59,334 nt of DNA from Bryobacterales bacterium. Its GTDB lineage: Bacteria; Acidobacteriota; Terriglobia; Bryobacterales; Bryobacteraceae. Position 1 is the first letter of the stretch. Each line of letters opens with the position of its first letter. A model generated the notes under the pieces. The model had not been told where the DNA came from. It was given only the letters and a program-made list of their open reading frames with translations, and made no database searches. Location: positions 162,179 to 221,512 of the forward strand of contig PMUP01000071.1 of the NCBI GenBank assembly GCA_003166865.1, read 5' to 3'. The position numbers were made by a program, and so were the translations under genes. Positions 57,701 through 59,334 of this stretch are shown here, one piece after another.

Positions 57701-57737
57701 ATGTCATACAAACCAATATTCCTCTTCCTATCAATAG
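57651..57737 (+). CDS. Possible 28-codon leader peptide
   Basis: ATG at 57651 follows AGGGGGA with suitable spacing and reads 28 codons (MAINAVRYYFGLIETETCHT...) to TAG at 57735-57737, overlapping the start of the Ig-repeat gene in another frame. The Ig-repeat gene itself lacks a visible Shine-Dalgarno, so coupled translation from this leader is possible. Coding status is uncertain. Confidence 0.3.
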   Translation: MAINAVRYYFGLIETETCHTNQYSSSYQ

Positions 57738-59334
57738 CTTTTCTGTGGGCGAGCTCAACGGCGCAAGCCCAAATCAGTCCAGCTATGGCTACACTCGGCC
57801 CGTCCCAGCAACAGCAGTTTTCGGTGCAACAGTCTTTGGGCGGTACGCCGACCTGGATGGTGATGCCATCGCAATACGGCACGATTACGTCAGCCGGGCT
57901 TTTTACCGCTGCCGCGACGATCTCCACACACACCACCGTCTATGTGTACGCCCAATCCGGTACGTTGCTCTACCAGGCGCAAGTGCAGCTGTCTCCAACA
58001 CCGGTCGGCTCAACGGGCACCATTCCTGACCCTCCGCCCCCCCCTCCGGTCCCAGTCACCATTTCGGTATCGCCGTCCTTCGCTTATCTGTACGGGGGGC
58101 AATCCCAGCAATTCATAGCATCTGTTGGCGGCAGCGCCAACCAACAGGTGACCTGGTCGGTCACGCAGGGCGTGGGTACCATATCGACGAATGGGGTATT
58201 TTCTGCCCCTGGTTCAGTCGGCGTTGACACTCTGGTGACGATCTCGGCGACCAGCTTGGCCGATCCCGTCAAGGCCGCCAGCGCGACCATTTTGATAGGA
58301 CCGCCGACCCCCACTCCGCCGCCCAGTTCGACGGCCACCAGTGTCAGTCCCACGACGGCATCCGTAGCGCCTTCGGGAACGCAGCAGTTTTCTGTTCTCA
58401 ACCTGCCCTTTAGCACCAGTGTCACTTGGTCGCTTAGCCCGCCGGTCGGAAGCATCACGCAGAGCGGCGTTTACATGGCGCCGGGCAGCGTCGCGGCTCA
58501 GACAACTATTACTGTCACGGCCACGAACTCTTCCACAAATTCCGTCCTTGGGACCGCCAGTTTGACTCTCCGGGCCTCTCCGCCGCCGTCCAGCGTCAGC
58601 CCAGCGACGGCAACCATAGCGCCTGCGGCAACGCAGCAGTTTTCCGTTCTAAACCTGCCCTCTGGCGTCACCGCCACTTGGTCGGTTAGCCCCCTGAACG
58701 GAAGCATCAACTCGGCCGGCTTATACACCGCGCCGGGCAACGTCGCGGCTCAGACCACGATTACTGTCACGGCTACGAACTCTTCCACGTTGGCTGTCCT
58801 GGGGACTGCCAGCTTGACGCTGCAGGCATCGCCAACGCCCAGCGTCACTCCCGCGACGGCAACCATAGCCCCTTCGGGAACACAGCAGTTTTCGGTTCTA
58901 AACCTGCCCTCCGGCGCCACCATCACTTGGTCCATTAGCCAGGCGACCGGAAGCATCAACAAGAAGGACGGTTTATACAAGGCGCCGGGCAGCGTCGCAG
59001 CTCAGACAACCATTACCATCACTGCGACGAACTCTTCCACAAATGCCACTCTTGGGACTGCCAGCTTGACTCTCCAGGCATCGCCCACGCCCAGCGTCAG
59101 TCCCACGACTGCAACCGTAGCGCCTTCGGGAACGCAGCAGTTTTCCGTTCAAAACCCACCTTCCGGCGATACCATCGCTTGGTCGATTAGCCCCGTGACC
59201 GGAAGCATCGACAAGAAGGACGGTTTATACAAGGCGCCGGGCAGCGTCGCGGCTCAGACAACAGTTACCGTCACTGCGACGGACTCTTCCACAAAATCCG
59301 TCCTGGGGACGGCCAGCTTGACTCTCCAGGCATC
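57701..59334 (+). CDS. Tandem bacterial Ig-like repeat surface protein (3' end cut by window)
   Basis: From ATG 57701 the frame is open to the window edge (544 codons). A signal peptide (MSYKPIFLFLSIAFLWASST, cleavage near AQA) is followed by two diverged Ig-like domains, a Pro-rich linker (PDPPPPPPVPV) and at least four near-identical Ig domains of about 84 residues. Each has the pattern VSPTTATVAPSGTQQFSVLN then TWS, GSI, GLYTAPG and TTITVTATNSS. Such Big_2-type arrays form extended adhesins or surface stalks. It lies downstream of the GTAC-box region and is probably co-regulated with the polysaccharide genes. Confidence 0.82.
   Translation, partial: MSYKPIFLFLSIAFLWASSTAQAQISPAMATLGPSQQQQFSVQQSLGGTPTWMVMPSQYGTITSAGLFTAAATISTHTTVYVYAQSGTLLYQAQVQLSPTPVGSTGTIPDPPPPPPVPVTISVSPSFAYLYGGQSQQFIASVGGSANQQVTWSVTQGVGTISTNGVFSAPGSVGVDTLVTISATSLADPVKAASATILIGPPTPTPPPSSTATSVSPTTASVAPSGTQQFSVLNLPFSTSVTWSLSPPVGSITQSGVYMAPGSVAAQTTITVTATNSSTNSVLGTASLTLRASPPPSSVSPATATIAPAATQQFSVLNLPSGVTATWSVSPLNGSINSAGLYTAPGNVAAQTTITVTATNSSTLAVLGTASLTLQASPTPSVTPATATIAPSGTQQFSVLNLPSGATITWSISQATGSINKKDGLYKAPGSVAAQTTITITATNSSTNATLGTASLTLQASPTPSVSPTTATVAPSGTQQFSVQNPPSGDTIAWSISPVTGSIDKKDGLYKAPGSVAAQTTVTVTATDSSTKSVLGTASLTLQA
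58330..59334 (+). repeat. ~252-bp tandem coding repeats (Ig domains)
   Basis: The landmark CGCAGCAGTTTTC or a close variant recurs at 58379, 58631, 58880 and 59132, with spacings of 252, 249 and 252 bases. High nucleotide identity between units implies recent expansion or gene conversion. Such arrays vary in copy number between strains and are prone to misassembly. Confidence 0.85.

Noticed and set aside
58330-59334. CRISPR-like periodic repeats
   Set aside because: The period is about 252 bases, the frame is open and the units encode Ig domains; there are no short repeats with unique spacers.

Overview
The window looks like a chromosomal segment of an Acidobacteriota (Solibacter/Bryobacter-type soil) bacterium. 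This is inferred from gene content, not from a marker gene. The indicators are GC-rich DNA, two Oar-like TonB-dependent receptors of about 1,210 residues with an N-terminal carboxypeptidase-regulatory domain and no SusD partner, a CadC-like winged-helix/TPR regulator beside them, a PEP-CTERM protein, bacterial Ig-like and ASH-domain surface proteins, and DUF2277, DUF4252 and triple-AHSA1 genes. No rRNA or tRNA gene and no CRISPR array was seen.

Region 1 (1-24.8 kb) is metabolic and envelope DNA. It holds a truncated old-yellow-enzyme oxidoreductase, a stress-type ArsR/AHSA1/DoxX operon with a clear promoter and operator, and a PQQ dehydrogenase. Two TonB receptor genes flank a small secreted protein, and upstream of them lies a divergent winged-helix/TPR regulator; a shared GTCAAAA motif sits in front of all three promoters. 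Next come an aldehyde dehydrogenase plus homoprotocatechuate 2,3-dioxygenase pair, a FEN-like exonuclease that probably starts at CTG, an ECF sigma factor operon with DUF4252 proteins, and a bufferin-type RiPP operon (Cys-rich precursor, DUF692 enzyme, DUF2063 partner).

Region 2 (24.8-36.6 kb) holds a sedolisin-type S53 protease, a membrane protein with a helix-hairpin-helix-like segment, and a complete respiratory formate dehydrogenase operon (alpha, beta, gamma, fdhE). Its alpha subunit reads an in-frame UGA as selenocysteine, followed by a well-formed SECIS hairpin. A divergent OFA-type transporter probably supplies formate or oxalate. A frameshifted SMP-30-like gene, a PilZ protein and a degenerate receiver protein follow.

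Region 3 (36.6 kb to the end) is an exopolysaccharide/cell-surface locus: YdcF, a TPR lipoprotein, a PEP-CTERM protein, ASH/propeller/Ig surface proteins, a Wza-type exporter and a NusG/RfaH-like antiterminator. A 2.5-kb IS1-family element carrying a PemK-like toxin operon has inserted exactly at the antiterminator/exporter junction; both inverted repeats and an 8-bp target duplication can be read. The plus-strand half encodes what looks like a complete set for making an activated phosphoramidate, the chemistry behind the O-methyl phosphoramidate capsule decoration of Campylobacter jejuni. It comprises an APS-kinase-like domain fused to a PEP-synthase-like glutamine kinase, a class-I amidohydrolase, a nucleotidyltransferase, a methyltransferase and two duplicated sulfotransferase-fold proteins that could be the transferases. 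A GTAC-centred palindrome recurs upstream of several genes of this locus and is dense in the 434-bp gap before the final Ig-repeat protein, which runs off the window.
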